A DNA stretch of 64,000 bases from Aselliscus stoliczkanus (taxonomy: Eukaryota; Chordata; Mammalia; Chiroptera; Hipposideridae), in the NCBI GenBank assembly GCA_033961575.1, contig CM066735.1:35793501-35857500 (forward strand), read 5' to 3'. A program made the translations under genes and the position numbers. Under the pieces are notes generated by a model that was given only the letters and a program-made list of their open reading frames with translations, had not been told where the DNA came from and made no database searches. Shown here piece after piece: positions 22,990-34,619 of this stretch (positions are counted from its first letter, which is position 1; each line of letters begins with the position of its first letter).

Positions 22990-23530
22990 TGTTCTCCCAT
23001 GTGAAATTTTTTAACATTCTCTTTTATCCTGAATTCTTATGAATACATTTTAATCCAAAAAGCTTCAGTGATTTTTTTCCTAAGGTACTAATTGAATATT
23101 GTTACTCTTCTGATTTTAACCTATAAATGGTGTCTTTATGACTTTAGAAAATATCACAACTCTTTAATATGCATAAAACATGTCATGATCTAATTTTCTG
23201 TTGTATTTTCAGGTGTTTACATGTACTGTCTCCTTCCTACTCCCAATGAACCTTGCTTGGATAACTTCTACTCATTCTCTACATTTAGTTTTAGCCATTT
23301 CTCTGAAGTTCTACCATCTAGCACTTATTCCGATGTCGCCCCTATTCACTTCCCAGTAGCATTTTCTAGATTCTATTATTGTTTTTTATTTATCTGAATT
23401 CCATTGGTCCCTAAGCTTCTTCAAGACAAGATTTCTGTCTTAGTGTGTTATCTCCAGTACTAGCCTGACATTAGACAAAAATAGCCACTCAGAATTATTT
23501 GTTTGATTGCATGGATTAATTTGAGATGAT
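22990..23530 (+). mobile_element. L2 LINE 3' region, diverged
   Basis: Has the L2 3' order: CTACTCCCAATGAACCTTGC, CTGAAGTTCTACCATCTAGC, CACTTATTCCGATG, then CTTCTTCAAGACAAGATTTC (the 'small gap, causes, exposure' region of L2 3' UTRs) and CTCAGAATTATTTGTTTGAT. Highly diverged and non-coding. Confidence 0.55.
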
Positions 23531-24521
23531 CTATGGAATAACAACCTAGATTAAACCTATACATTTATCATGAGGCAATTTTGACATAACTACAAATTAT
23601 ATAGTACATTTTTATGTTTCATATGTCAGGCAGCTACATATGTAAACTAAGGTAAAGGAAGAAGATAACAAGTAAACTTAAACATATATAAGAGCATAGA
23701 ACACACAGGTAGGAACAAGAACTATATTTCATTATTTATTTAACTGCATTTATATTTTATTTTACTTTTATTATTTATTTTTACTCATGTTAAGACTAAA
23801 ATGGGTATTTCTCAAAGTAATAATTCAAAGAACAAGGCAGTTCCAATTTTTAGGCCCACCATCTTCAACCTGTGGCTTTCAAGGCTGTCATGCTTATCTT
23901 ACTTAACCCGACAGAAGAAGAGAAAAATTATGGAGAAAGCACACAGGAGGTTTCTATAGGCCAGTCCTAAAATTGGTTCACATCAGTTCTGCATATATTA
24001 CATTGGTTATAATCCAATTACATCCAAATGAAGAGTTCAGCAAATATTCTGTAGTGGGTTCTCCAAGAAAAGGAAATAGGTTTAGTAGACACATATCTTG
24101 TCTCTGTCACCAGGCAACCAATCTGGTCACAAAACAGATTCACCCTTGTTCCCAAATAGAGAACAAAATCAATCCATTTTCAAGAAGATAAAAAAAAAAA
24201 AAAAAAATACCACCCAATTATTTCACCCAATTCAAAGTTCAAGATATCTAGGCTATCTATTTGGCCTTGATGAGTTCCTAATTATCTGACAACCTATAAA
24301 CCAAAAGATGCTTTATCTGATTTTTTAAATATCTCAGTTTATATAACTAAGGAACAGGGGTTGGATAACCATAATAGAAATTCTCATCTGGAAAAGTAGA
24401 GAATGAGAGACACATTGAAATCACTTTTCTGGAGCAATAATAAAATCCTATACTATTAGAGAACCTCCTTAATGACAGGCTTTCTAATTTTCCTCTTTGT
24501 ATATTGTTCTTCATGATAACG

Positions 24522-24577
<56 letters not shown>

Positions 24578-27569
24578 TTTAACCTTCTTTCTAGCAAATT
24601 CTTCCATGTTTGTTCCTCTTCAAAGCTACAACTGAAGTGGGTGTAATTTGGAGAAAATTACCTATTTTTGATAGTGTCCAGGTTTTACAGTGTTCTTACT
24701 TGTAGAACACTGAATATCAAGAATCAATTTGAAGTAAAAAAAGTCAAAGGCTTTTTTATGCTGGATTTGTTGTTTCGTTGACAAAACAATTCCCTCAAAA
24801 TACAGTACGTTTCTGATCTGTATGCTGACTGGCTTTTCAAATCTGCCAGTAATGAAAAAGTTCTCTCAGTATATAATTCTCAGATCTGCTGTATTTATTT
24901 GTTTTATATTGTATGTTCCTCTTCCCACTTAATTTTGGCTAAGTTGAGGTAAACTGAAGGGAAAGATTCAGGTGGGCCAGTATTATCTTGAATTATCTAT
25001 ATCTCAGGACTAAGACAGTAGTCCAACTAAGGAATCTTATTGAACCTGTGTTGTTGAGCCTTTTTCAAACCCATAATTTTTTATTTTTTTTTATGTCTAC
25101 CTTGTTTCTACTCACATGTTTAAAAGGCAGTCAACCGTTGCTTGGTCTCTTATCTTATAATGCCTTACTAAAAACTGCCAATCATAGCTAATCCGCTGTA
25201 TATTTGTTTTAACTACATTTCCCTGAAGTCAGGGTCTGTAAGCACATATTCTGTTTTTAAAATTTCCACCAGTTTTGGGGCAAATGCTTTACCAAATATT
25301 TTGCCATTATATAAAACAGATCTTCAGCTTTATGGCTTGCAATATCTATTTTCTTATCACCTTCATCCAACCCTAAGCCAATGTCACACATTCTAGGTGC
25401 CTGTAAAGGCAGTGAGCCGTTTCCAGTTACCAATTTTGGTATAAGCTCATATAATGCTAGCCGCTCTTATAAATAAATGTGCAGATGCTCAAATGTGAGC
25501 AAAGTTCATTTTTCGTTCAAGTAAATTCCACAATTAGTGTCCCGGGATGGCCTGTGTCTTTCCTCCTAGTAGTGATGAACAACTCAGCATTTCTTTTATT
25601 TTGAATCTCTGTGTTTTGGCCCTTGGGCTTCATGCACATTAGATCATGTCCAAGAAAGGAAAAAGGCATGATGAATTGTGTACAGGAAGTTTCATTGGTC
25701 AAGCCTAGAAATAGTGCCCAAAACTTCTCATATTCTGTTGCTCAATCATGGTGCATGATCACACCTAAAATCAATTTAATCTAGCTGTGAATGCAGGAAG
25801 AATAAACAGTTCTGTATCCACTTTAACATCAGTGTATGATTTGATAATAACCATTTCAATTTTCTTCAGAGAGCGATTTCTGTTTTTCTAGTATACCATT
25901 TTGTAGGAGGGGTAGTCTGAATGTTTGGAAGGATGTCTTTAGGTCATGGAAGAAATGACACTATTACATTACATACATCTGCATCCTGAGGAGGAAACCA
26001 GTAACTGGGAAAATTTGAGCAAGTACTGATGAATATATAAATTACATCCTCAGGCAAGAGAATGTGTCAGGGGAATCAACATACTTCTTTGAAAAATAAA
26101 AGTGAATGTTTAGGGAAAGCATAAACAAAAATCCTTTAATGTAAAGGGTTTACATTAAAATGTATGAATTAGTATCAATTTTTATTTCAGAAAAAATTTG
26201 TAGCATTAACTGGGAAAATAAGAGGCATATTTTCAGATAAAGGAAGCTCAAATCTGTTTAGATTCACCATTGCATTATGCATGCACATGTTTGTTTAATT
26301 GAAGATGGAATGAGTGGTTCTGGACTTGAGCTAAAATAAGGGAGTGATAGGAAGTATTTGAGGATATTATGACATAAATCATCAAAACTTCAAACTTTTA
26401 CTTATATATTTCCTAAAAATGCAAGGTGGAATCGTATAGAATATTTTGCAAGACATTTTTCAGACAAAGTCACTTAATTAAATTTTCTCTTGTCAAAATA
26501 CATCATTCCTCCAACTGTATACCTGGGTAATTTTATGACTATGCACATTTAAAATTTACAGCACTATTTTATATGCTCTGGGGCTTTTCATTTACTATTA
26601 TTATTACTCCTTATTTTTTCAAATCACATCTAACAAAGCTTTTTAAATTAAAAATGTAGTGGCAAGGAATTTTGTTTTCTGGTTCTCAAAATAATACATA
26701 AAGGATAGTTATTTTTGCCATAATTAAATTTAGGTTGCCCAAGGGAGTAAGAGAAAATTAGTTTGTGTTGAATATTCCTTTTCATATACAATATATTTTA
26801 AACTCTGTTTTATCTAGGTACTTCTTACTAGAATAAATATGATTAGTATGCAGACATTGTTTTTAAAGTTTAATTTTCCTTTAGATATATTTGGAATTAA
26901 AATATATTTTGAATTTAATTAAAAGGTAGAATGAATACCTTCCATTACAATACAACTATTTCTCCTTCTTATTTTCATGATTAAAAAATGAGCAATTATG
27001 GTTAACTTGTTTATTTTTATTTTGGTTAGGCTAATTAAAGTAACAAAGACAGCTGTTTCCTGCTTTTGTGTTTTTAAAGTTCGTTTTTATTGGCATTTGG
27101 AAAGAACACAACACTGAAAATTAAAGCCATAAATGTAAACCCTATAAAATCGAGAACACTTGAAAATAGCATGATCGATCAGAAGTAGGTGAGAACAGAA
27201 GAAAACTCTCCCTTAGAGGACCTTAAAATCCAAGGGAGACAAATGCATAAACAAGATAAAGATGCTGTGTTCAAAATCACTTGTAGCATTTTGTGTTGGT
27301 TTTTTTAAAACATTTGAGGAACTATGGTATTTTTAAATGGGTATGTAATTTTGAAACCTGAAATCAAATGACTTTTTTAGTTGAATTTTGTCTGGTAGCT
27401 ATTTTCCTAAAAATTTATTCTTTGTCTTTACAAAATGATGATAATAATGATAATAATAGTAACAATAATAATAATGTGAATGACCTCAAGGTTATAATAT
27501 GTTGCAATAATGGTCCCAATTTTCCCAGCGTAGGTACTAAAGTCCTATTAACATCAAAAGTACTTAGTA
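23531..27569. other. Long intergenic stretch, no gene recognised
   Basis: About 4 kb with no recognisable coding frame. It holds a TC array (24523-24573), an A-run at 24190-24206 and a region at 25300-25780 that may be an old LTR/ERV remnant I cannot name. The 26200-27100 part is AT-rich and repeat-poor by eye. Confidence 0.4.
24523..24573. repeat. (TC)n microsatellite
   Basis: About 25 uninterrupted TC units. Confidence 0.97.
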
Positions 27570-29043
27570 ATATTTTTACTGATATATCCACCCTGAGCAA
27601 AGGAAGCAAAAGAAAAAATAAATGTGTATGATTACATCAAAACTAAAAAGCTTTTTTACTGCAAAAGTAACTATCAATAAAACAAAAAGACATCCTACTG
27701 AATTGGAGAAGATATTTGCCAACGGTACATCTGATAAGAGGTTAATATCCAAACTTTACAAAAAACTTATACAACTCAACACCAAAAACAAAACAAAACA
27801 AAACAAAACAACCCAATTAAAAAATGGACAGAGGACATGAAGAGGCATTTCTCTAAAGAGGACATACAGATGGTCAACAGACATATGAAAAAATGATCAA
27901 TGTCACTAATCATTAGAGAAATGCAGAGAAAAACCAAAATGAGATACCACCTCACTCTGCTCAAAATGGCTATCATCAATCAATCAACAAACACCAAGTG
28001 CTGTCTAGGATGTGGAGAAAAGGGAACCCTTGTGTGCTGTTGGTGGGGTTGCAAATTAGTACAGCCACTATGGAAATTAGTATGGAGGTATCTCAAACAC
28101 TGAAAATGGAACTACCTTATGGCCCAGCAATTCCACTTCTGGGTATCTACCCAAAGAAATCCAGAACACTAATTCAAATATAAATAAATATAAATATAAA
28201 TATAAATATAAATATAAATAAATATAAATATATAAATATATATATATAAATATATATCCTTAGTTTATTACAGCACTATTCACAATAATGAAGACATGGA
28301 AACAACAAAAATGCCATCCATAGATGATTGGATAAAGAAACTGTGGTACATTTATCCAATGGAGTATTACTGGGCCATAAAGAAGAATGAAATCTTACCA
28401 TTTGCAATGAAATGGATAGACCTAGAGAATATTATGCTAAGTGAAATAAGTCAGATGGAGAAACACAAATACCATATTATATCACTTATATGTGGAATCT
28501 AAACAGCAGAACAAATGAGCAAACTAAACAGAAACAGTCTCATAGATATAGAGAAAAGACTGATGGTTGTTAGATGGGAGGAGGGTATGGGGAGAAGATA
28601 AAGGGATTAGAAAGCACAAACCAGTAGTCACAATATTGTCTTGGGGATATGAAAGACAGCTTGAGGAATATAATTAATAATGTTGTAAAGATTTTGTAGG
28701 GTGCCAGATGGGCACTGGACTTACTAGGGGGACCACTTCTTAGAGTGTGTAGATGCTTAACGACTGCATTATACACCTGAAGCTGAAGTTGAATAATATT
28801 GAATGTCAACTATAATTAAATATATAATACACATATATGGGATGTGGAGTTTAGTGTAAAGAATAGAGTCAATGAATTGTAACAGCTATATATGCTATCA
28901 GAGTAGTAGTAGGTGGATGAGTTATAACTTTGTGAGGGGTGTAAATGTCTAACTGTTACATTGTTTTGTACACCTGAAACTAATAGGAAAAAAGGCATTA
29001 CAAAATACAAAAAAAAACCCAACAAATCAAACCAAACAAAAAA
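27570..29043 (+). mobile_element. L1 ORF2 end and 3' UTR, 5' truncated
   Basis: Plus-strand L1: TCAAAACTAAAAAGCTTTTT, AAAGAGGACATACAGATGG, ACTATGGAAATTAGTATGGA, CAATTCCACTTCTGGGTATC and ATTATGCTAAGTGAAATAAG, then a 3' UTR and A-rich tail. The 3' UTR holds two successive terminal modules (one around CACCTGAAGCTGAAGTTGAA, one around GTACACCTGAAACTAATAGG). An AAATAT expansion interrupts ORF2. Stops are present. Confidence 0.92.
28178..28256. repeat. (AAATAT)n / AT-rich microsatellite inside L1
   Basis: Repeated AAATAT units grading into TA, expanded from the A-rich site after ACTAATTC in ORF2. The sister copy at 54580 has only a few A residues there. Confidence 0.9.
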
Positions 29044-30372
29044 GTGCTCTATTCTACACCTTAGTGATTTTAGCATTCTTTAAAAATTCTGTAGTCTTTG
29101 CTATTTGCAGATATATAGGCTTTTAACAGCTCAGTATAACTGATGTTTTGTGTTATTCTTTAGAATCCACAGCAGTATGTCTTTGTCTCTCATATCAGAA
29201 GGTTACATGGTTGACACTGTTAATTTTCTTCAGCAAAGTCCCTTTGACAACAGGATTTATCCTTGAATGGTTAGAATGGTCATGTCAATAAATAATTTTT
29301 AGTCAACTGTGTTCTTAGCTTTTAATATTGTAGATGCCATATTAAATCTAAGAGTTTATATGAAATATTACAAAATATACAAATAAGAGTAAAAAAGGAG
29401 GGTTTTGAACAATATAATTTCACTGTCAAGTGGTGCCTAGACCTCAACTGTCTAACAGTGATTGTAATATTACTGCATCCCTCCAACTTTCAATAACTTC
29501 CCCTTCCCCATAATATGTTCCCAAACAGAGAAGTAAGAGATAGAGAAAAATAAGGTTTACATTCTAAGTTAAGGATTTTTTTCCCTTTAATTCTTTGTAT
29601 GTTGATGAACTGCAGATCATATCTATATAAAAATAAATATATCATACTTTCATGTTTAATTATATCCCAAAAACAAATTATAAAAAAAAATTACCTCCTG
29701 CTATATAAAATAAGAGCTTTATCTAGACTTCAAGGGAGAAAATAAAAGCAATATGAAAACACAAATTGATAATATTAAAAAATAGAATAATAAAATAAAG
29801 GGCCTTGATAGATTTCATGTTTCCATTGAAGTCATATGGGTTATTCTAAATGCCTTAATTTGACAAAAATTACCCAACGGAATTTTACTTAGTTTCATTA
29901 AAAAAAGCTAGTGTTATTATAGTGCTGTAGCTTAGCTAGTATTTCAGTAAGAGGATAAAAAATGGATTAAAAATAAAAATTTGTATAATGTTACAGCCGT
30001 AAAAAAGAATAGTCAGCCAATTTAAAAACACATCTCTTGTGAAGAAGTTTTCTAAATTGGAAAAATACATACATATATATAAAATATATATAACGTTATT
30101 TCTTGAACTATTTTATTAGTGGAAATAAGATGTGCATATTTTTATACTGAAACAATCTCTTTCAGAAAAACCTACACTTCCACGCAAATGAAAAATAGCA
30201 CATATGAAGATATATCAAAATCACCCCATGAAGATTTAAATACAGAGCAACAGATAGAAAAAATTGTATTGTGCGTAAATGAACACTTTATTGTGGCAAT
30301 GTATCCCCATTTTTCACTGGTATAGGTAGAGTTGGAAATATTATTTTACCCTTAGAAATTGAATTGAGTATT
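29044..30372. other. Intergenic stretch, no gene seen
   Basis: AT-rich, with no supported frame or named repeat. Confidence 0.45.
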
Positions 30373-30854
30373 TGTATTAGGCAGAATAGTGCCCTTTCTA
30401 AAGGTATCTACATTCAGTCACCAGTATCTGCAAATATTAGATTATATGGCCAAGAGGAAGCAAGGTATAGATGGAATTAAATTTGCTAATCAATAACCTT
30501 AATATAGAGACACTCTTCTACATTATCTGGATTAGCTCAATATGGCTATGAGAGTCCTTAAAGTGGACAGGGACTGGGAAGAAAGAACAAGAGAGATGGC
30601 AGCAGTGCTAGCTTTGAAGGTGGAAGAATGGGCCACAAGCCAAGGAACACAGGCCACCTCTCCAAGACAGAATAGCAAGGATCGGATTTTGCCCATAATT
30701 TCCAGAAGTAGTCCAACACTGAGGACACTTTTACTTCTGTCCACTAAGACTCTTTTTGCTCTTCTGACCACCTGATTGTAAGATAATAAATTTGTATTTT
30801 TTAAGCCACTAAGTGTGTAGTCACTTTTTAGAGTAGCAATAAGAAATTAATACA
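30373..30854 (+). mobile_element. MaLR/MLT-type solo LTR
   Basis: A unit starting TGTATTAGGCAGAATAGTGC and ending AAATTAATACA, so TG...CA with a TGTATTA/TAATACA terminal repeat. Diagnostic blocks are TTAGATTATATGGCCAAGAG, CATTATCTGGATTAGCTC, GGCCACAAGCCAAGGAACAC and GATTGTAAGATAATAAATTT (poly(A) signal AATAAA). TATT flanks both ends. Diverged but complete. Confidence 0.75.
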
Positions 30855-31159
30855 TATTTGAATGCCTTTCCATTCAGACTTTTCAATATCCTACTCTATC
30901 TAAATCTCTGTGGTCATATAACCCAATTTTCTGTATAATATTATGTCAGAAAAACAATGGAGACATTGCAGGTAATTCAATGACTTAGCAGTTTCATCTG
31001 AGGTTCAGAAACACTACAAAATGTGTTTATAATCTATAAATTTTTAGTTTTTCTATTTATGCATAGACACTGAGGATTTTTTTTTTACCTAAAGATCACC
31101 ATTCTAGGTAAAGTTATATGAAATTTTAGACTTGATTAATAAGTGTAACTTATTTCCAT

Positions 31160-31370
31160 GTAATGAGCATTTACTATAGTCCAGATATTGTTCTAAACAC
31201 ATTATGTTTCTCAACTCGTGTAATTCTCACAAAAATCCTCTAAGTTTATTTACACTTCCCTTCTTAAAAGAGGATGCTCCAGTAAAATGTCAGCAACTTA
31301 ACCAATGTCATTCAATCAGAAATGGTGTAGTTAGCATTAAAACAAAGGTAGTCTGGCTCTAGAGCCTGGA
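31160..31370 (+). mobile_element. MIR SINE fragment
   Basis: MIR order: GAGCATTTACTATAGTCCAG, ATTCTCACAAAAATCCTCT, ACTTAACCAATGTCATTCA and AGTCTGGCTCTAGAGCCTG. Confidence 0.75.
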
Positions 31371-31384
31371 CGACTCACCAAAGC

Positions 31385-31790
31385 CTTACAAACTGTTATT
31401 CAGCTATTGCTGTGATAATGTCTTGTGTCAAACAACCCCAAAGCTCAATGGCTTACAGCAATAAATATGCATTTTTCCAGCTTATGGAACTTGGCTGCAG
31501 TTTGGCTAATCTCAACTCATCTTCTTCAGTCTTAACTGGGCTTAGTAATACTCTAGGCTTTTTCATGTGTTGTCTTCAAATGGGGACCCACAATTACCCA
31601 GGACATGTTCTTCTCATGGCAGGGATAGAATCCCAAATGACTAAGCCAAACAACTCTGCCCCTTTAAAAACCTCTGTTTACATCACATCTGTTAACACTT
31701 TATGTCCAAAGAAGCTACATGGTTCAGTGGGGTGGCAATAGATACTCTGCCCATTATATTGATGGGTACTGCAAAGGCAAAGAAACAATT
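31385..31790 (-). mobile_element. Old MLT-like LTR remnant
   Basis: AACAACCCCAAAGCTCAATGG, CTTACAGCAATAAATATGC, CTCATGGCAGGGATAGAATC and CTATATTGATGGG-like sequence recall an old mammalian LTR/MaLR remnant in reverse. The naming is uncertain. Confidence 0.4.
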
Positions 31791-31800
31791 AGGTAAAGGC

Positions 31801-31863
31801 ACAATTAATAACAGAGGTATCAAAAGACTGAGAAAGATTAATAACAGAGGTAGCAAAAGAATG
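31801..31863 (+). repeat. Local tandem duplication, about 34 bp period
   Basis: TTAATAACAGAGGTATCAAAAGA is followed about 34 bases later by TTAATAACAGAGGTAGCAAAAGA, one mismatch in 23 aligned bases (T/G). It is a two-copy local duplication. Confidence 0.8.
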
Positions 31864-32065
31864 ATCAATTCTACCATTAACTCTCTCACATCAGCGATTT
31901 CCGTTCCTGACATTTCACCCTGTTGTTTTTCTCTATAGTTCAGTGTTCTTTACAAAATTTCATCTTACTCATAAAGGAAAGAGTTGTAAGCTAAATGGAA
32001 CTTTAAAAGTATCCATTTTGAGTTTGCCCTTAGTCAAGTATTAAAGGACTATAAAAGCTCAAATG

Positions 32066-32230
32066 GAGACCAGCTGAATGGCTCAGTTGGTTAAGAGCTC
32101 TCTCAAGAGTGCGAGCTGAGCTCTGAGCAACAGCGGTTCGATGCCCAGCCTGAGCTGAGTTGCCGTTGAGCTGCCTACAGGTGGCAGGATGGCTCAGCAA
32201 AAAAATAAAAAAATAAAAAATAAATTACTT
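32066..32230 (+). mobile_element. tRNA-derived SINE type B (first half of a dimer)
   Basis: ATGGCTCAGTTGGTTAAGAG (A-box region), GGTTCGATGCCC (B box), then CTGAGCTGCC and GGCAGGATGGCTCAGC, with an AAATAAAA-type tail. It abuts a type A SINE directly. The left duplication AAAAGCTCAAATG (32053-32065) recurs only after the second unit. Confidence 0.88.
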
Positions 32231-32340
32231 TGGGCTGGACGAGTGGCGTGGTGGTTAAGCGCTGTCTTGGAAAGCCAGCGGCCCTGGTTTGGGTCCCACA
32301 TTATGAGGGCCAGTGTCACTGCCCTCAAAAAAAAAAAAAA
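32231..32340 (+). mobile_element. tRNA-derived SINE type A (second half of a dimer)
   Basis: GGGCTGGACGAGTGGCGTGG to GTCACTGCCCTC and an A-tail. AAAAGCTCAAATG follows at about 32340-32352, matching the copy before the type B SINE. No separate duplication brackets this unit alone. Confidence 0.9.
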
Positions 32341-32439
32341 AAAGCTCAAATGTATTTTATAATGTTACACTCATAGAAATCTTCTTATTTTATAGTTTCA
32401 GTGGAATGGACGAAAACCACTCCTCATGTTTATGTCTCC

Positions 32440-32620
32440 TGCTAGTCTCTTTTTCTATGGATGAGTAATATTCCATTGTATATATGTACTACATCTTCTT
32501 TATCCAGTCATCAATTGAAGGACATTTCAGTTGTTGCCATGCCTTGGCCACCATGAATAATGCTGCAATGAACACAAGGGTACATATATCTTCATGGATG
32601 AATATCTTCAGATTTCTTAT
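32440..32620 (-). mobile_element. L1 ORF2 fragment
   Basis: Reversed ORF2 blocks ATGGATGAGTAATATTCCAT, TTCTTTATCCAGTCATCAAT and GAATAATGCTGCAATGAACA. Confidence 0.82.
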
Positions 32621-33879
32621 ATGCTAACTCTATTCAGAGAAAAATGGAAGAATAAAAGTACAGAGAGGGAAATGTTTAGAGAATTTTCCTAGGTTGTGTG
32701 TAAAATAAGTTATTGTGTGTAAAAATTATTTTTAATTTTCTTATTTCTAATTTTATTTTAATATTTGAAATGTTTATATTCATATATATAATTTTATCAT
32801 AAAATTTTTTTGAAACTTATATGTAATCAAATCAGGTGGATATCAGTTCTCATATATTTTACCATATAAACTATTTTAAATAAATTTGTTATTTAATTTC
32901 ACAGCCTTGTTTAATATGTATTTATTTATCTAATAGGATTTTGCCTCTGGTTCTTAAATTGGTATCCTTCAGAGAAAAACATGTTTCCAACTCTGTGTGA
33001 ACATCTGTTTTATCATAAAGTGCTCAAGTATGACACTAACTAGAAGTAGGGAAATGTCTTTGAAATCACAGGTAACTAAGAAACAGAAATGGAAAGACAT
33101 AATTTTCAATAAGAAATAAAAATTCTATTGGAAGCTCAAATATTTTCTAGCATATACCTTTAAAACAATGTCTAGTATATAATTAGAACAATAACATGTC
33201 TAATATATACTTAGAACAGTAACAATAGATATTTTAATATCCATTCTAATAATTAATTTTACTTAATACAAAGAATAAATATTTTCTTTTCACATGTTTT
33301 ACAGGGACAAATACAACAGTGACTAAATTAGCTAAATGTTATAATTCATGATTTGATTTCAATATTCATTTATATTTATACATGACGGCCTGCCAAGCAC
33401 GCAGACTTAGAAGACCCAGGAAAGGATCCAGATGTTCTTTTTGTCATCTTATATTTCAAATTAAGCACAGATACCCTCTATATTTTATTTAATGCACTCT
33501 CTAAGTTTGTTTCTCATCAGAAGAGTGATATTAAATTTGACTCATCATATGTGCAGAAAATAAGTGTTTCAGTTAGACCATGAGAAAAAATATAAGCCCC
33601 TTAGGAAAACACTAAGTATGAGAGCTTCAGCGCTCTACTTCTTGTGTATTCTAAATACTACCTGAGAGGTTTTCTTTCCCTACTCATGCTTAACTCTTAT
33701 CGATGTTATGATAGATATCCTTAAATACTCAGTGGAGCGAGATGTTTGACTTTATCCCAGTAATCCCTGTTTAGACACTAGAATTGTGATAGGCAGAGCT
33801 TTTTGTTTTATATGAAATCTCTTAGAAACACCTTGTGTTGGCCTGCTTCTATGTGAAAACCATCATGAAAAAAAAGTAT
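32621..33879. other. Intergenic stretch, no gene seen
   Basis: AT-rich, with no supported frame and no named repeat. Confidence 0.45.
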
Positions 33880-33957
33880 TGGGTTGTCAGAAAAGTCATG
33901 ATGCATTTTTTGCAAGAAAAACATAGAAAAATACATCATGACTTTTCCGACAACCCA
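33880..33957. mobile_element. Mariner-type miniature element (78 bp palindrome)
   Basis: TGGGTTGTCAGAAAAGTCAT on the left is repeated in reverse complement on the right, ending ATGACTTTTCCGACAACCCA. The arms match over about 30 bases with about two differences around a short centre (TTGCAAGAAAAACATAG). The terminal TGGGTTGTC resembles mariner ends. It has no coding capacity. In RNA it would fold as a long near-perfect hairpin. Confidence 0.85.
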
Positions 33958-34316
33958 CCATTACCATTTACAAATTGTGGTACAAAAGATACATATCACT
34001 AGAGTTTGGACACATTTTTTTCATGTACATATTATCTTTCCAAACTGAATTTTAATTTTCATTCCATCATAGTCTTGTGTTTGTAATACATAAGATCTGC
34101 ACATCGCACAGAAATGAATATGATGGTGAAAAAAATGTGAATGATGGAAAATATTATTTAAATGGAGATAATAGAAAATCTGATAGATGCACTCATGACA
34201 ATGATATATTGTCCATTTTATTGAGTTTAATAATAAAATAAATTCTCCTGAATAAGATCAAAATTACGAAAGTCCAAAATAATCTGGAAATATATTTAGT
34301 ATATAATATATCCCAG

Positions 34317-34547
34317 GGGTGCCAAAAAGATGTATGCATGTTTTAAGAGATGTTATCTATGCTCAGGCAATAGTTCGCCATAATCAGAAGTGTTTGGACA
34401 CTGATAGTAATCAGTTGAGCACCTCTTGTAATTGCAGGAGTCAAAGTCAAACGTGCCTTGTAGTTATCTTTTGTTATCATCATATATTGAGTATTATAAT
34501 TAATACAACTTTCTCCTTTCTTAAAATGTGTATACATTTTTTTGGCA

Positions 34548-34550
<3 letters not shown>
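34317..34550. mobile_element. Non-autonomous Tc1/mariner-type element
   Basis: The left end GGGGTGCCAAAAAGATGTAT...TTTTAAGAGA and the right end TTAAAATGTGTATACATTTTTTTGGCACC are inverted repeats of about 30 bp. The interior is about 170 bp without a transposase. A GT array starts exactly at the right end, followed by a second GGTATACATTTTTTATCGGGGTGCC-like end at about 34592-34614. Confidence 0.72.

Positions 34551-34588
<38 letters not shown>
34550..34588. repeat. (GT)n microsatellite
   Basis: About 19 GT units, directly abutting the right inverted repeat of the miniature transposon. Confidence 0.97.
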
Positions 34589-34589
<1 letters not shown>

Positions 34590-34619
34590 TTGGTATACAT
34601 TTTTTATCGGGGTGCCAGT

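Noticed and set aside
28178..28256. CRISPR-like or satellite array
   Set aside because: Simple AAATAT slippage inside an L1, without spacers.
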